Shown here: positions 53,074 to 63,966 of the stretch, piece after piece
Numbering within the stretch: the first letter of the stretch is position 1
How the letters are laid out: each line of letters opens with the position of its first letter
DNA from: Variovorax ginsengisoli
Lineage (GTDB): Bacteria > Pseudomonadota > Gammaproteobacteria > Burkholderiales > Burkholderiaceae_C
Assembly (NCBI RefSeq): GCF_030486595.1
Contig: NZ_JAUJZH010000032.1
Location: 17,939-81,938, forward strand
Reading direction: 5' to 3'
DNA length: 64,000 nucleotides
Notes under the pieces: model-generated
Database searches by the model: none
Told to the model about the DNA's origin: nothing
What the model saw: the letters and a program-made list of their open reading frames with translations, nothing else
Position numbers and translations under genes: made by a program

Positions 53074-53549
53074 GCACGCTTCTCGACACCAACGTCCTGT
53101 CGGAACTCTTGCGGGCGACCCCCGACCCGGGCGTGCTGAGATGGTTCGAAGCCCAACCGGCCGACACCCTGTTCGTCAGTTCGATCACGCAGGCGGAAAT
53201 GATGCTTGGGGCGCGACTGTTGCCTGCAGGCAAGCGGCGTGCGGCGCTCGAAACCGCTGTTCGGGCGATGTTCGACGAGGATTTTGGGGGGCGCATACTG
53301 CCGTTCGACCCCTCGGCAGCTTGGGTCTACGCCGACATCGTGAGCGCGCGGCGGGCTGCCGGTCGTCCCATCAGTCAGTTAGACGCTCAGATCGCCGCGA
53401 TCGCGAGGCACCATGGTGTCCAGTTGGCGACCCGGAACGTCACCGATTTCGAGGGCTGCGGGCTCCTGGTCGTCGATCCATGGAAGTCGACATCCGGGGT
53501 CGGCAGCCGCTTGAACATGCCGACCCGCCCGCCCCGTCCGCCCCTCTAG
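53070..53549 (+). CDS. vapC: VapC/FitB-type PIN-domain toxin
   Basis: 159 residues. The PIN RNase acids are in place: Asp6 (LLDTNVLSE), Glu43 (TQAEMMLG), Asp105 (QLDAQIAAIA) and Asp126 (NVTDFEGC). It should cleave RNA, typically tRNA or rRNA, when free of antitoxin. The C-terminal ~20 residues are low-complexity. The start is coupled to the mini-ORF before it. The stop lies within the last codons of the convergent oxidoreductase gene. Confidence 0.9.
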   Translation: MSTLLDTNVLSELLRATPDPGVLRWFEAQPADTLFVSSITQAEMMLGARLLPAGKRRAALETAVRAMFDEDFGGRILPFDPSAAWVYADIVSARRAAGRPISQLDAQIAAIARHHGVQLATRNVTDFEGCGLLVVDPWKSTSGVGSRLNMPTRPPRPPL

Positions 53550-54163
53550 TACCCGACCGTGAAACGCTGACGCGGATGCTTCGGGGACTCGATCTCGTCG
53601 GCCATCGCGATCGCGTAGTCCTCCATCGAGATCCAGCTCTTGCCGCCGGCGTCGCTCAGCAGGCTGTCGCCGCCGACGCGGAACTTGCCCGTGCGCTGGC
53701 CCGGCTCGAAGATCGCCGAGGGCGACAAGAAGGTCCAGTCAATGTCTTTCTCCGCGCGCAGCGCGGCCAGCATCGCGCCGCCGGCGGCGGCCTCGGCTTT
53801 GTAGGCGTCGGGGAAGCCGGGCGCGTCGATCAGCGCCGCGCCGGGCGCGACCTCGAGACTGCCCGCGCCACCGACCACCAGCAGCCGCGGCACGCCGGCC
53901 TGCCGGGCGGCGGCGATCAGGGTCGCGGCGTCGGTGCCGCCCGCGAAACGGGTCGCGCTCACGAGCACGTCATGGCCGCGCAAGAGCGGCACCAGGGCGT
54001 CGAGCGCTTTCGCGTCGGCGGCGTGGAGGCTCAGTCCGGGGCGGGCGTCGACGCCGTCGACATGGCGGGCGACGCCGGTCACGCTGTGGCCGCGCGCCAG
54101 CAGTTCGTCGGCGATGCGGGAGCCGGCGCGGCCGGTGATCCCGAGAAGGGCGATCTTGCTCAT
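53546..54163 (-). CDS. NAD(P)-binding NmrA/YwnB-like oxidoreductase
   Basis: 205 residues of the atypical short-chain dehydrogenase type: nucleotide loop LLGITGRAGSRIADELLARGH (abbreviated; 5-25), LVVGGAGSLEVAPG and DWTFLSPSAIFEPGQRTG. Homologues act as flavin/quinone-type reductases or redox sensors. RBS AAGGA upstream. It is coupled by ATGA to the DsbA-like gene and is convergent with the toxin gene. Confidence 0.85.
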   Translation of the reverse strand: MSKIALLGITGRAGSRIADELLARGHSVTGVARHVDGVDARPGLSLHAADAKALDALVPLLRGHDVLVSATRFAGGTDAATLIAAARQAGVPRLLVVGGAGSLEVAPGAALIDAPGFPDAYKAEAAAGGAMLAALRAEKDIDWTFLSPSAIFEPGQRTGKFRVGGDSLLSDAGGKSWISMEDYAIAMADEIESPKHPRQRFTVGY

Positions 54164-54861
54164 GGGTGTTCCTTGAGGGACTGTGGTGAAAGGGGTTGGG
54201 AAAGCAGGGTGTCGAGTTGCTCGACCCAGGCGTCGGGCCGGCCGAGGTAGCGGCCGGCGTCCAGCGGCGTCAGCCGGCCATCGGTGGTCGCCAGCGCCAG
54301 GGTCGGAAAGCCCTGGCCGCCGATCCGGGCCAACCAGCGGCGGCTTTCGTCGATATGGCGCTGGGTGGCTTCGCCGGCGATGAAGTCGAAGTCGTCGGAG
54401 AAGGCGGCGGCGTCGAGACCGAGATCCGCCGCCAGCGCGCGCAGCACCTCCGGGTCGGCGACGCGCCGCCCCTCGACGTAGTGGGCGCGCTGGACGCGGT
54501 GAAGCATGTCCAGCCCCCGGCCCGCCGCGGCCTCGGCGACCAGGATCGCAGTCAGCGGCGGTGCGGAGTCCAGCATCGCGCCTCTGTCGTTCAGCAGCCC
54601 GTCGAAATAGGCGGCGCCGAAGGGCTGGCCGCTGAGTTCGGCGATGCGGCGGTCGTGCGGCTTCACGTGGTCGCGCCAGGCCGGCGTGATGGGGCGCCGG
54701 TTGCTGCCGGTCAGCATGCCGCCGCCATGGCATTCGATCGCCAGCGCCGGCAGGCTGCGCGCGGCCTCGATCAAGGGCGCCGCGGCGTAGCACCAGCCGC
54801 ACAGCGGGTCGAAGACATAGTGCAGCGTGGCGCGCCGGGGGAGGGGGTTCGTTGCCGTCAT
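54160..54861 (-). CDS. DsbA-family thioredoxin-fold protein
   Basis: 233 residues. The active site CGWC is at 21-24, the fold is that of the DsbA/2-hydroxychromene isomerase group, and the cis-Pro loop is QGFPTLAL. No signal peptide, so it is cytoplasmic. The ATG at 54861 is used; an upstream start would run into the LysR operator. It is first of a two-gene unit with the NmrA-like reductase and divergent from a LysR gene that probably controls both. Confidence 0.85.
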   Translation of the reverse strand: MTATNPLPRRATLHYVFDPLCGWCYAAAPLIEAARSLPALAIECHGGGMLTGSNRRPITPAWRDHVKPHDRRIAELSGQPFGAAYFDGLLNDRGAMLDSAPPLTAILVAEAAAGRGLDMLHRVQRAHYVEGRRVADPEVLRALAADLGLDAAAFSDDFDFIAGEATQRHIDESRRWLARIGGQGFPTLALATTDGRLTPLDAGRYLGRPDAWVEQLDTLLSQPLSPQSLKEHP

Positions 54862-54926
54862 GCCCCGTATCGTATGTTTCTCTATCCGATCGAAAAACCG
54901 CGTAGCATGCAATGGTTTGTTGCTTG

Positions 54927-54938
54927 ATTCGATCGAAT
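54927..54938. promoter_or_regulatory. Candidate LysR operator abutting the start codon
   Basis: A perfect 12-bp palindrome, ATTCGATCGAAT, ends one base before the LysR ATG at 54939. A related CGATCGAAA occurs about 40 bp upstream near 54887-54895. Position suggests autorepression together with control of the divergent DsbA/NmrA pair. Confidence 0.5.
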
Positions 54939-55898
54939 ATGGACCGCATCGTCGCCGCCGAAGTTTTCGTCCGCATCGCCGAGCGCGGCAGCATGAGCGC
55001 GGCCGCCGAGACGCTCGACATGTCGCGCGCCATGGTGACGCGCTACCTTGCGCAGATGGAGCAGTGGGCCGGCGCCCGGCTGCTGCATCGCACGACCCGG
55101 CGCCTCAGCCTCACCGAGGCCGGCGAAGAAACACTGGCGCGCTGCCGCCGCATGCTCGAGGTCGCGGCCGAGATGGCGACCGCCGCCAGCGCCTGCGCGG
55201 AAGAACCGCGCGGCCTGCTGCGGGTCGCCTGCGCGCAGTCGCTGGCCCAGGACGTGCTCGCCTCGGCGGTGGCCGACTACCTCCGCCGCCATCCCCGGGC
55301 GGCGATCGACCTGCACATCGACGCCCGGCCGGTGAACCTGGTCGAGGAACGCATCGACCTCGCGATCCGGATCACCAACGATCTCGATCCGAACCTGATC
55401 GCCCGGCCGCTGGGCCGGTGCGACTCGGTGGTCTGCGCCTCGCCGGCCTACCTGGCGGCCCACGGCGAGCCGGCCAGCGTGCAGGACCTGGCATTGCACA
55501 ACTGCCTGACCTATTCCTACTTCGGCAAGAGCCTGTGGCAGTTCGAGCAGGGCGCCGAGCGCATCGCGGTGCCGGTCAGCGGCAACCTCAGCGCCAACGA
55601 GTCGCAGGTGCTGCTGGCGGCGGCCATCGAGGGCGCCGGCATCGCGATGCAGCCGGCCTACTCGGCCCGCGGGCCGATCGCCCAGGACCGGCTGGTGGCG
55701 CTGCTGCCCGACTTCGAGCCGCAGGGCCTGGGCGTCTACGGTGTCTACGCGTCGCGGCGCCAGATGCCGGCGTCGCTGCGGACGCTGCTCGATTTCCTGG
55801 TGGCGCGCTTCGCCGAGCCGGCCCACTGGCCGCCCGGCGGGGTCAGTTCTCCGGCCCGACCGCGCGGTAGAGCGCGCGCACGAAATCCGACTGCGTGA
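54939..55898 (+). CDS. LysR-family transcriptional regulator
   Basis: 319 residues. The HTH (1-60; AAEVFVRIAERGSMSAAAETLDMSRAMVTRYL, abbreviated) and the CrgA-like substrate domain (ARPVNLVEERIDLAIRI) are typical. Members near oxidoreductases respond to oxidants or quinones. No Shine-Dalgarno sequence is obvious because the palindrome sits directly before the ATG. The 3' end overlaps the convergent HPP-CBS gene by 56 bp. Confidence 0.88.
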   Translation: MDRIVAAEVFVRIAERGSMSAAAETLDMSRAMVTRYLAQMEQWAGARLLHRTTRRLSLTEAGEETLARCRRMLEVAAEMATAASACAEEPRGLLRVACAQSLAQDVLASAVADYLRRHPRAAIDLHIDARPVNLVEERIDLAIRITNDLDPNLIARPLGRCDSVVCASPAYLAAHGEPASVQDLALHNCLTYSYFGKSLWQFEQGAERIAVPVSGNLSANESQVLLAAAIEGAGIAMQPAYSARGPIAQDRLVALLPDFEPQGLGVYGVYASRRQMPASLRTLLDFLVARFAEPAHWPPGGVSSPARPRGRARARNPTA

Positions 55899-56970
55899 TC
55901 ATCCCGGCCAGGCGGCGCTCGGCGTCGATGATCGGGATGTGGTGGTGGCCGCCTTCGGAGAACAGCGGCACCAGTTCGGCCAGCGGCCGGTCCTCGCTGG
56001 CCACGCGCACCTGGCGCGTCATGATCTGGCCCACCACCTCGGGCTTGTTCGACATCACGCTGCGGGTCGCGCGGATGAAGTGGCGCAGCCGGCCGCCGAT
56101 GCCCTCGTGGTGCTCCAGGTCGATCTGGCGGAAGAAGTCGGCCTGGGTGACGATGCCGACCACCCGGCGCGTCCGGTCGGTCACCGGCAGCGCCTTGATG
56201 CGGCGCTCGTGCATCAGGGTCCAGGCGTCCTGCAGGGGCATGCCGAACTCGGCCACCACCGGGTCGCGCGACATGATGTCGGCGCAGCGCACCGTGCCGA
56301 GCCGCCGGTGCCAGGATTCCATCTCGGTCTGCCGGATCAGCGATTCGAGGTCGTCGCGGCTGATGTCCAGCACCTGGTTGTAGCGCGCCAGCACGGCGTC
56401 GATGTCGGCCGACATGGCGCCCGCATCGGCCCCGGGCGGGCGCGGCGGCGCCAACTGCAGGTGCGGATAGCGGCGTCCCGTCAAGCTGTTGTAGACCACG
56501 CCGGCCAGCACCAGCAGCAGCGAATCGGCGAACACCGGCAGGAAGGCGAAAGGCAGCTCGCCGGTGCGGGTCAGCACGGCCAGCAGCGCCACCGCGCCGC
56601 CCGGCGGATGCAGGCAACGCATGGCGAACATCAGCCCGATCGCCAGGGCGGTCGCCAGCGCGCCGGTCCAGACGGCGTCGGGCAGCCAATGGGCGCAGGC
56701 AACGCCGACCAGGGCCGCGAGCGTGTTGCCGCCGATCACCGGCCAGGGCTGGGCCAGCGGGCTGGCCGGCAAGGCGAACACCAGCACCGCGCTGGCGCCG
56801 AGCGGGGCGATCAGCCAGCCGCTGCCGCCGGCCAGCCATTCGCAGGCGAGGCCGGTGAACAGCAGGCCGATCGCAGCCCCCACGACCGCGCGCAGCCGTT
56901 CGCGCCCGTCGACGACGGTGGGCCCGGGCAGCCAGGCGCGGGCGAAGCTTCGCAGATCGAACGACCGCAT
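55843..56970 (-). CDS. HPP-family membrane protein with two CBS domains
   Basis: 375 residues. The N-terminal HPP domain (~25-165) has four to five TM helices and the name-giving RCLHPPGGA motif (~residue 118). The C-terminal CBS pair (~225-285 and ~310-370; ADIMSRDPVVAEFGMP, VTQADFFR, GHHHIPIID) binds adenine nucleotides. HPP proteins have been linked to nitrite transport in plants and cyanobacteria; the bacterial CBS fusions are uncharacterised. It lies 4 bp after the Bcr/CflA exporter gene, so both share a transcript. Confidence 0.88.
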   Translation of the reverse strand: MRSFDLRSFARAWLPGPTVVDGRERLRAVVGAAIGLLFTGLACEWLAGGSGWLIAPLGASAVLVFALPASPLAQPWPVIGGNTLAALVGVACAHWLPDAVWTGALATALAIGLMFAMRCLHPPGGAVALLAVLTRTGELPFAFLPVFADSLLLVLAGVVYNSLTGRRYPHLQLAPPRPPGADAGAMSADIDAVLARYNQVLDISRDDLESLIRQTEMESWHRRLGTVRCADIMSRDPVVAEFGMPLQDAWTLMHERRIKALPVTDRTRRVVGIVTQADFFRQIDLEHHEGIGGRLRHFIRATRSVMSNKPEVVGQIMTRQVRVASEDRPLAELVPLFSEGGHHHIPIIDAERRLAGMITQSDFVRALYRAVGPEN

Positions 56971-56974
56971 CGCT

Positions 56975-58213
56975 TCAGGCCGCCTCGCCGGCGACCCGCC
57001 GACCGATCTCGGGCCAGCGCCCGTGCAGCCAGACCCAGGCCACCAGCCCGACGCCCAGCATCAGCAGCGAGGTGGCGGCCAGTGCCAGCGTGGAGTGCAT
57101 CACCAGCGGCGCGACCACGCCGGCGACGATGCCGTTGGCGGTCGAGCCGATGACCGCCTGCAGCGACGAGGCCATGCCGCGGCGGTCCGGGTGCAGGTCG
57201 AGCACCAGCAGGGTCACGACCGGCACCATCAGTGCCCAGCCGAAGGCGAACACCGCCAGTGGCCACAGCGCCCAGGCGGCATGCGGGGTGAAGAGGGCGT
57301 TGGCGGCCACGTTCAGGATCGAGGTCGCCAGCATGATCACGAAGCCGTCGCGGATCTGCCGCTTCGGCGCCACCTTGCCGGCCATCCGGCCGCTGGCCCA
57401 GGCGCCGCTCATGATGCCGCCGATGGTCAGGATGAAGAACCAGAAGAACTGGGTCGGCGCCAGCGCCAGGTGCTCGCCGAGGAAGGCGGGCGCGGCCAGC
57501 ACGTAGAGGAACATGCCGTTGAAGGGCACGCCGCTGGCCAGCGCCAGCAGCAGGAAGCGCGGGTCGGAGCAGAGGTCCCAGTAGCCGCGCATGAGGTGCC
57601 GCACCTCGAAGGGCTGGCGATGGTCCTTGTGCAGCGTCTCTGGCAGCAGCTTGAAATTGGCGACCCACAGCACCACGCCGACGCCGACCAGGAACCAGAA
57701 GATCGCGTGCCAGCCCAGGTGCACGAACAGGAAGCCGCCGACGATCGGCGCGATCGCCGGCGCGATGCCGAAGTAGATCGTCACCTGCGACATCACCTTC
57801 TGCGCCTCCGCCGGCGGAAACATGTCGCGGATCACCGCCCGCGAGACCACGATGCCGGCACCGGTCGACAGGCCCTGCAGGGCGCGGAACAGCACCAGCT
57901 GCCCTATGGTCTGCGACAGGGCGCAGCCCAGCGAGGCGAGGGTAAACACCGCCAGCCCCCACAGCACCACCGGCCGGCGCCCGAAGCTGTCCGACAACGC
58001 GCCGTGGAACAGGTTCATGAAGGCGAAGCCGAACAGGTAGGCCGAGAGCGTCTGCTGCATCTCGGCGGGGGTGGCGCCGATCGAGCGCGCGATGCCCGAG
58101 AAAGCCGGGATGTAGGTGTCGATCGAGAACGGACCCAGCATGCCCAGCACCGCCAGCAGCACGGCCAGCGCCCAGCGCGGCGCGCGCCAGAGTTTGTCGG
58201 CTTCGGGGTTCAT
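56975..58213 (-). CDS. Bcr/CflA-family multidrug efflux MFS transporter
   Basis: 412 residues, 12 TM. The TM1 mark is GPFSIDTYIPAF (~residue 27), the loop motif is GALSDSFGRRP (~residue 71) and VSRAVIRDMF lies after TM5; these define the Bcr/CflA drug:H+ antiporters. It exports drugs or metabolites. The gene lies 89 bp downstream of rpoD on the same strand but is separated from it by the rpoD terminator. Confidence 0.9.
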   Translation of the reverse strand: MNPEADKLWRAPRWALAVLLAVLGMLGPFSIDTYIPAFSGIARSIGATPAEMQQTLSAYLFGFAFMNLFHGALSDSFGRRPVVLWGLAVFTLASLGCALSQTIGQLVLFRALQGLSTGAGIVVSRAVIRDMFPPAEAQKVMSQVTIYFGIAPAIAPIVGGFLFVHLGWHAIFWFLVGVGVVLWVANFKLLPETLHKDHRQPFEVRHLMRGYWDLCSDPRFLLLALASGVPFNGMFLYVLAAPAFLGEHLALAPTQFFWFFILTIGGIMSGAWASGRMAGKVAPKRQIRDGFVIMLATSILNVAANALFTPHAAWALWPLAVFAFGWALMVPVVTLLVLDLHPDRRGMASSLQAVIGSTANGIVAGVVAPLVMHSTLALAATSLLMLGVGLVAWVWLHGRWPEIGRRVAGEAA

Positions 58214-58250
58214 GGACGGCGTCTCCGGTCGGTTCTTGGTGTTCTTGGAA

Positions 58251-58279
58251 AAAAGAAGGGCGCCCGAGGGCGCCTTCTT
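58251..58279 (-). terminator. Intrinsic terminator of rpoD
   Basis: On the minus strand AAGAAGGCGCCC and GGGCGCCCTTCTT form a long GC-rich stem with one bulged base and a tiny loop, followed by TTTT. It lies ~24 bp after the rpoD stop and closes the dnaG-rpoD transcription unit. Confidence 0.85.
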
Positions 58280-58302
58280 GTCGTCTGCTTGCGAGTGCGC
58301 GC

Positions 58303-60621
<2,319 letters not shown>

Positions 60622-60928
60622 ACGACCTCGTACAACAAGATGGACCAAGCGGAATCACACGCGCCTCGAAACCCGGCGCAGGCAGGAGCACAAACACTGA
60701 GGCTGGGGGAACGCGAGCCCCCCGGCAGCCGTCAAAAGGCAAGATGTCGGGCGAACATTTGGTGTGCAGTCCTTGCGGTGTATTGACCCTTTTCCCGTCG
60801 GGAAGTGCATTGCGCTTGGGGTCGGCCCGGAGGTGCTGCTGTCGCTCTTGCCAGTTTTTGCTTCAACCAGACGCCCTCGAGCGTCTGGCTAAGCCTTACA
60901 TTATAGCGCGCTGCCAGTTTTTCAAGCA
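60622..60928 (-). promoter_or_regulatory. rpoD promoter and ~270-nt leader
   Basis: This 300-bp gap holds no gene. On the minus strand a perfect TATAAT lies at 60905-60900, with TTGAAA (14-bp spacing) or TGCTTG (17-bp spacing) as -35 choices overlapping the dnaG stop codon. The transcript would begin near 60893 and enter almost at once a perfect 8-bp hairpin, CCAGACGC / GCGTCTGG (60888-60867). An 11-bp direct repeat, AAAAACTGGCA, flanks the hairpin (60922-60912 and 60859-60849). This gives rpoD a promoter independent of dnaG. Confidence 0.65.
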
Positions 60929-62880
60929 CTGTTTGTGCTCGGCCTGAGGCGATTTCGCAACTCGAGCCGGCGCGCTTCGAGCGCCTTGTAGCGTTCCAGC
61001 GCTCGCGGATCGCTGCCGACCGCCGCGATCGCCTCGCTTTGCTGGGCCTTGAGCAGGTCGTCCAGCATGTAGTCGAGCACGTTGCGCAGTTCGCGGGCCG
61101 CATCGGCCGCCTGCTCGCCCTCGGCATCGCCGATCGGACCGCCGTCCGGGCCGGTCATGACCCGCACCGCCAGCGCTTCGAAGCTCAGGCCGCGCAGGCC
61201 CTCGCGCAGCGCCGCCCAGGGCTGGATCCCATGCTCATGCCCCTGGCTGTCGAGCCAGGCGAACAGCTGGCCGTGCTCGCCGGGCAGGTCGCAGAGCAGG
61301 GCGTGCAGCTCGTGCGACAGGGCTTCCCATTCGGCCGGATTCGACAGCACCAGCCGCGCCGCCACGTCGGCCCGGCTGGTCGGCAGCCGGCGGCCGCCCG
61401 GGGGCGGGCGGGGAGGTGGCGGCTGGCGGAACGACTTGAAGCGCTTTTTCTCGGAACCGCCGCGCGCCTGTTCGTCGAACCACTGGTCCCGGCTGGCCCA
61501 GTCCTCCTCGGTCATTTCGGAGGCGACCGGCGCGCTGGCCCGCGAAGGCGCCGGGGCGGGCGGGCGCGGCGCCGCCGGCATCCAGAGCTCGGCCAGCTCC
61601 TGGGTGCCGAGCTGCGCCAGGGCGGCGATCTCGGCCAGCAGCTGGCGCTTGAGCGCGCCTTCGGGCAGGGCGCTCCAGAGCGGGCGGGCATTGCTCGCCA
61701 TGTGGGCGCGGCCTTCGGCGGTCGACAGTTCGCAGCCTTCGCGGGCCGCCTCGATCAGGAAGCGGCTCAGCGGCGTGGCTTCGGACACGAAGCGGGCGAA
61801 GGCGTCGGCGCCGAACTCGCGGATGAAGCTGTCGGGGTCGTGCTCGGCCGGCAGGAACAGGAACTTGATGCTGCGCACGTCGGTGGCGTAGCTCAGGGCG
61901 CCGTCGAGCGCCTTGCGGGCCGCCCGCCGGCCGGCGGCGTCGCCGTCGAAGCTGAAGACCACCGATTCGGTGAAGCGAAACAGCTTCTGCACGTGCTCGG
62001 GCGTGCAGGCGGTGCCGAGGGTCGCGACCGCGTTCGGGAAGCCCAGCTGCGCCAGCGCCACGACGTCCATGTAGCCCTCCGTGACCAGCGCGTAGCCGCG
62101 GTCGCGGAAGGCCGCCCGGGCCTCGTAGAGTCCGTAGAGCTCGCGGCCCTTGCTGAACACCGGGGTCTCGGGCGAGTTCAGGTACTTGGGCTTCTCGTCG
62201 CCCAGCACCCGGCCGCCGAAGCCGATGCATTCGCCCTTGACGTTGCGGATCGGGAACATCACGCGGTCGCGGAAGCGGTCGTAGCGTTTGGCTTCGCCGC
62301 CTTCCTCGGCCTCGCCGACGATCACCAGGCCGCTCTCGGCCAGCAGCGGGTCGTCGTAGTCGGGGAAGACGCTGGCCAGCGAGCGCCAGCCGGCCGGGGC
62401 GTAGCCGATGCCGAACTGCTTCGCGACCTCGCCCGAGACGCCGCGGCCCTTGAGGTAGTCGATCGCGCCGGGCGATTGCCGCAGCTGCTTGCGGTAGGCC
62501 TCGCCGGCCTTCTCGAGCACCTCGGACAAAGTGGCCTGCTTCTGCCGCTGGCCGGCGGCGCGGGCGCGTTCCTCGGGCGAGGCGTCGTCCTCGGGCACCT
62601 GCAGGCCGTACTGGCCGGCCAGGTCGTGCACCGCCTCGACGAAGCCCATGCCGGCATGCTCCATCAGGAAGCCGATCGCGTTGCCGTGCACGCCGCAGCC
62701 GAAGCAGTGATAGAACTGCTTGGTCGGGCTGACCGAGAAGGACGGGGATTTTTCGCCGTGGAAGGGGCACAGGCCCATGAAATTGGCGCCGGCCTTCTTG
62801 AGCTGGACATAGCGTCCGACGATTTCCACCACGTCCGCGCGTGCGATCAGTTCCTGGATGAAAGAAGCGGGGATGGTCAT
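60922..62880 (-). CDS. dnaG: DNA primase
   Basis: 652 residues. The N-terminal zinc ribbon has CPFHGEKSPSF and HCFGCG (CHC2 type, ~37-64). The TOPRIM core has VTEGYMDV (catalytic Glu) and SFDGDAAGRRAA (DxD). A Pro-rich linker (~440-510) leads to the DnaB-binding C-terminal domain. It synthesises replication primers. The ATG at 62880 gives the standard MTIPASFIQELIARAD start. It is directly upstream of rpoD; rpsU, its usual upstream neighbour, is not here because a divergent YihY gene follows. Confidence 0.98.
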   Translation of the reverse strand: MTIPASFIQELIARADVVEIVGRYVQLKKAGANFMGLCPFHGEKSPSFSVSPTKQFYHCFGCGVHGNAIGFLMEHAGMGFVEAVHDLAGQYGLQVPEDDASPEERARAAGQRQKQATLSEVLEKAGEAYRKQLRQSPGAIDYLKGRGVSGEVAKQFGIGYAPAGWRSLASVFPDYDDPLLAESGLVIVGEAEEGGEAKRYDRFRDRVMFPIRNVKGECIGFGGRVLGDEKPKYLNSPETPVFSKGRELYGLYEARAAFRDRGYALVTEGYMDVVALAQLGFPNAVATLGTACTPEHVQKLFRFTESVVFSFDGDAAGRRAARKALDGALSYATDVRSIKFLFLPAEHDPDSFIREFGADAFARFVSEATPLSRFLIEAAREGCELSTAEGRAHMASNARPLWSALPEGALKRQLLAEIAALAQLGTQELAELWMPAAPRPPAPAPSRASAPVASEMTEEDWASRDQWFDEQARGGSEKKRFKSFRQPPPPRPPPGGRRLPTSRADVAARLVLSNPAEWEALSHELHALLCDLPGEHGQLFAWLDSQGHEHGIQPWAALREGLRGLSFEALAVRVMTGPDGGPIGDAEGEQAADAARELRNVLDYMLDDLLKAQQSEAIAAVGSDPRALERYKALEARRLELRNRLRPSTNSA

Positions 62881-62943
62881 GTAGGCTCGGAACTCCAAAT
62901 GATACGCAAGCCGTCAGGCCCGCGCCGGGCCCCCGAACCGCCG

Positions 62944-63966
62944 ATGGCCCGAAAGCACCGAATGATCCGCCGTTCCCTCACCCACCCGATCGGCCCCGTG
63001 CTGCGCCACCCACTGCGTTTCATCTGGCAGGCGTTCAAGAGCTTCAAGGCCAACCAGGGCCTGCTGCTCGCGGGCGCGGTGGCCTACTACGCGCTGCTGT
63101 CGATCGTGCCGCTCCTGATCGTCAGCGTCATCGCGCTGTCGCATTTCGTCGACCAGGCGGCGCTGCTGAGTGCGGTCGGGCGCTACCTGGCCTGGCTGCT
63201 GCCCGGCCAGTCGCAGGCGATCGTCGCCGAACTGTCGAATTTCCTGACCCATGCGGAGGTGCTCGGCCCGGTGCTGCTGGTGACGATGATCTTCTTCAGT
63301 TCGCTGGCCTTCACGGTGCTCGAGGGCGCGATGGCGGTGATCTTCCACCACCGCAAGGCCGAGCATTCGCGGCACTTCCTGATCTCGGTGGTGATGCCCT
63401 ACGTCTACATCCTGTGCCTGTGCGTCGGCCTGATGCTGGTGACCTTAGTGACAGGCGCGCTGCAGGTGATCGGCGAGGAAAGCGTCGAGCTGTTCGGCTA
63501 TAGCTGGTCGCTGTCGGGCGTCTCGGGCGTGCTGCTCTACCTGCTCGGGCTGGGCGGCGAGATCTTCATGCTGACCTCGCTCTACCTGGTGATGCCGGTC
63601 GGCCGGCTGCGCCTGCGGCATGCCTTGATCGGCGGCGTGACCGCCGCCTTGCTGTGGGAGGTCACTCGCCGGGTGCTGGTGTTCTATTTCGCCACCCTGT
63701 CGCAGGTCAACGTCGTTTACGGCTCGCTCACCACCGCGATCGTGGTGCTGCTGAGCCTGGAGATCGCCGCCACGCTGGTGCTGTTCGGCGCCCAGGTGAT
63801 CGCCCAGTTCGAGCGCCTGGAGCGCACCGGCAGCCTGAAGCCCGACGAAGCCGCCGATGGGGCCCTCGGCGGCCAGCCACCGGACGAGAGGGGTCACCCA
63901 GGCCGGCGCCGGGCCGCCCCAAGGCGGCCTGCGGCCCCCTCGGGGGGCAGCGACTACACGAAGTGA
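62944..63966 (+). CDS. YihY/UPF0761-family inner-membrane protein with repeat-derived C-terminus
   Basis: About 340 residues from the ATG at 62944; ATGs at 62899 and 62962 are equally possible, as none has a clear ribosome site. The YihY/BrkB core (~30-290) has six to seven TM segments: KANQGLLLAGAVAYYALLSIVPLL (abbreviated), PLLIVSVIALS, LGPVLLVTMIFFSS and SLTTAIVVLLSLEIAATLVLFGAQ (abbreviated). It was once called ribonuclease BN; the actual role is unclear. The last ~30 codons (GHPGRRRAAPRRP... to SDYTK) are encoded by the GC-rich repeat at the window edge. Confidence 0.88.
   Translation: MARKHRMIRRSLTHPIGPVLRHPLRFIWQAFKSFKANQGLLLAGAVAYYALLSIVPLLIVSVIALSHFVDQAALLSAVGRYLAWLLPGQSQAIVAELSNFLTHAEVLGPVLLVTMIFFSSLAFTVLEGAMAVIFHHRKAEHSRHFLISVVMPYVYILCLCVGLMLVTLVTGALQVIGEESVELFGYSWSLSGVSGVLLYLLGLGGEIFMLTSLYLVMPVGRLRLRHALIGGVTAALLWEVTRRVLVFYFATLSQVNVVYGSLTTAIVVLLSLEIAATLVLFGAQVIAQFERLERTGSLKPDEAADGALGGQPPDERGHPGRRRAAPRRPAAPSGGSDYTK

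Noticed and set aside
52309..53549. Small genomic island around DUF6429 and the toxin-antitoxin pair
   Set aside because: No integrase, att repeats or tRNA lie nearby. The base composition is only slightly different and I could not measure it reliably.
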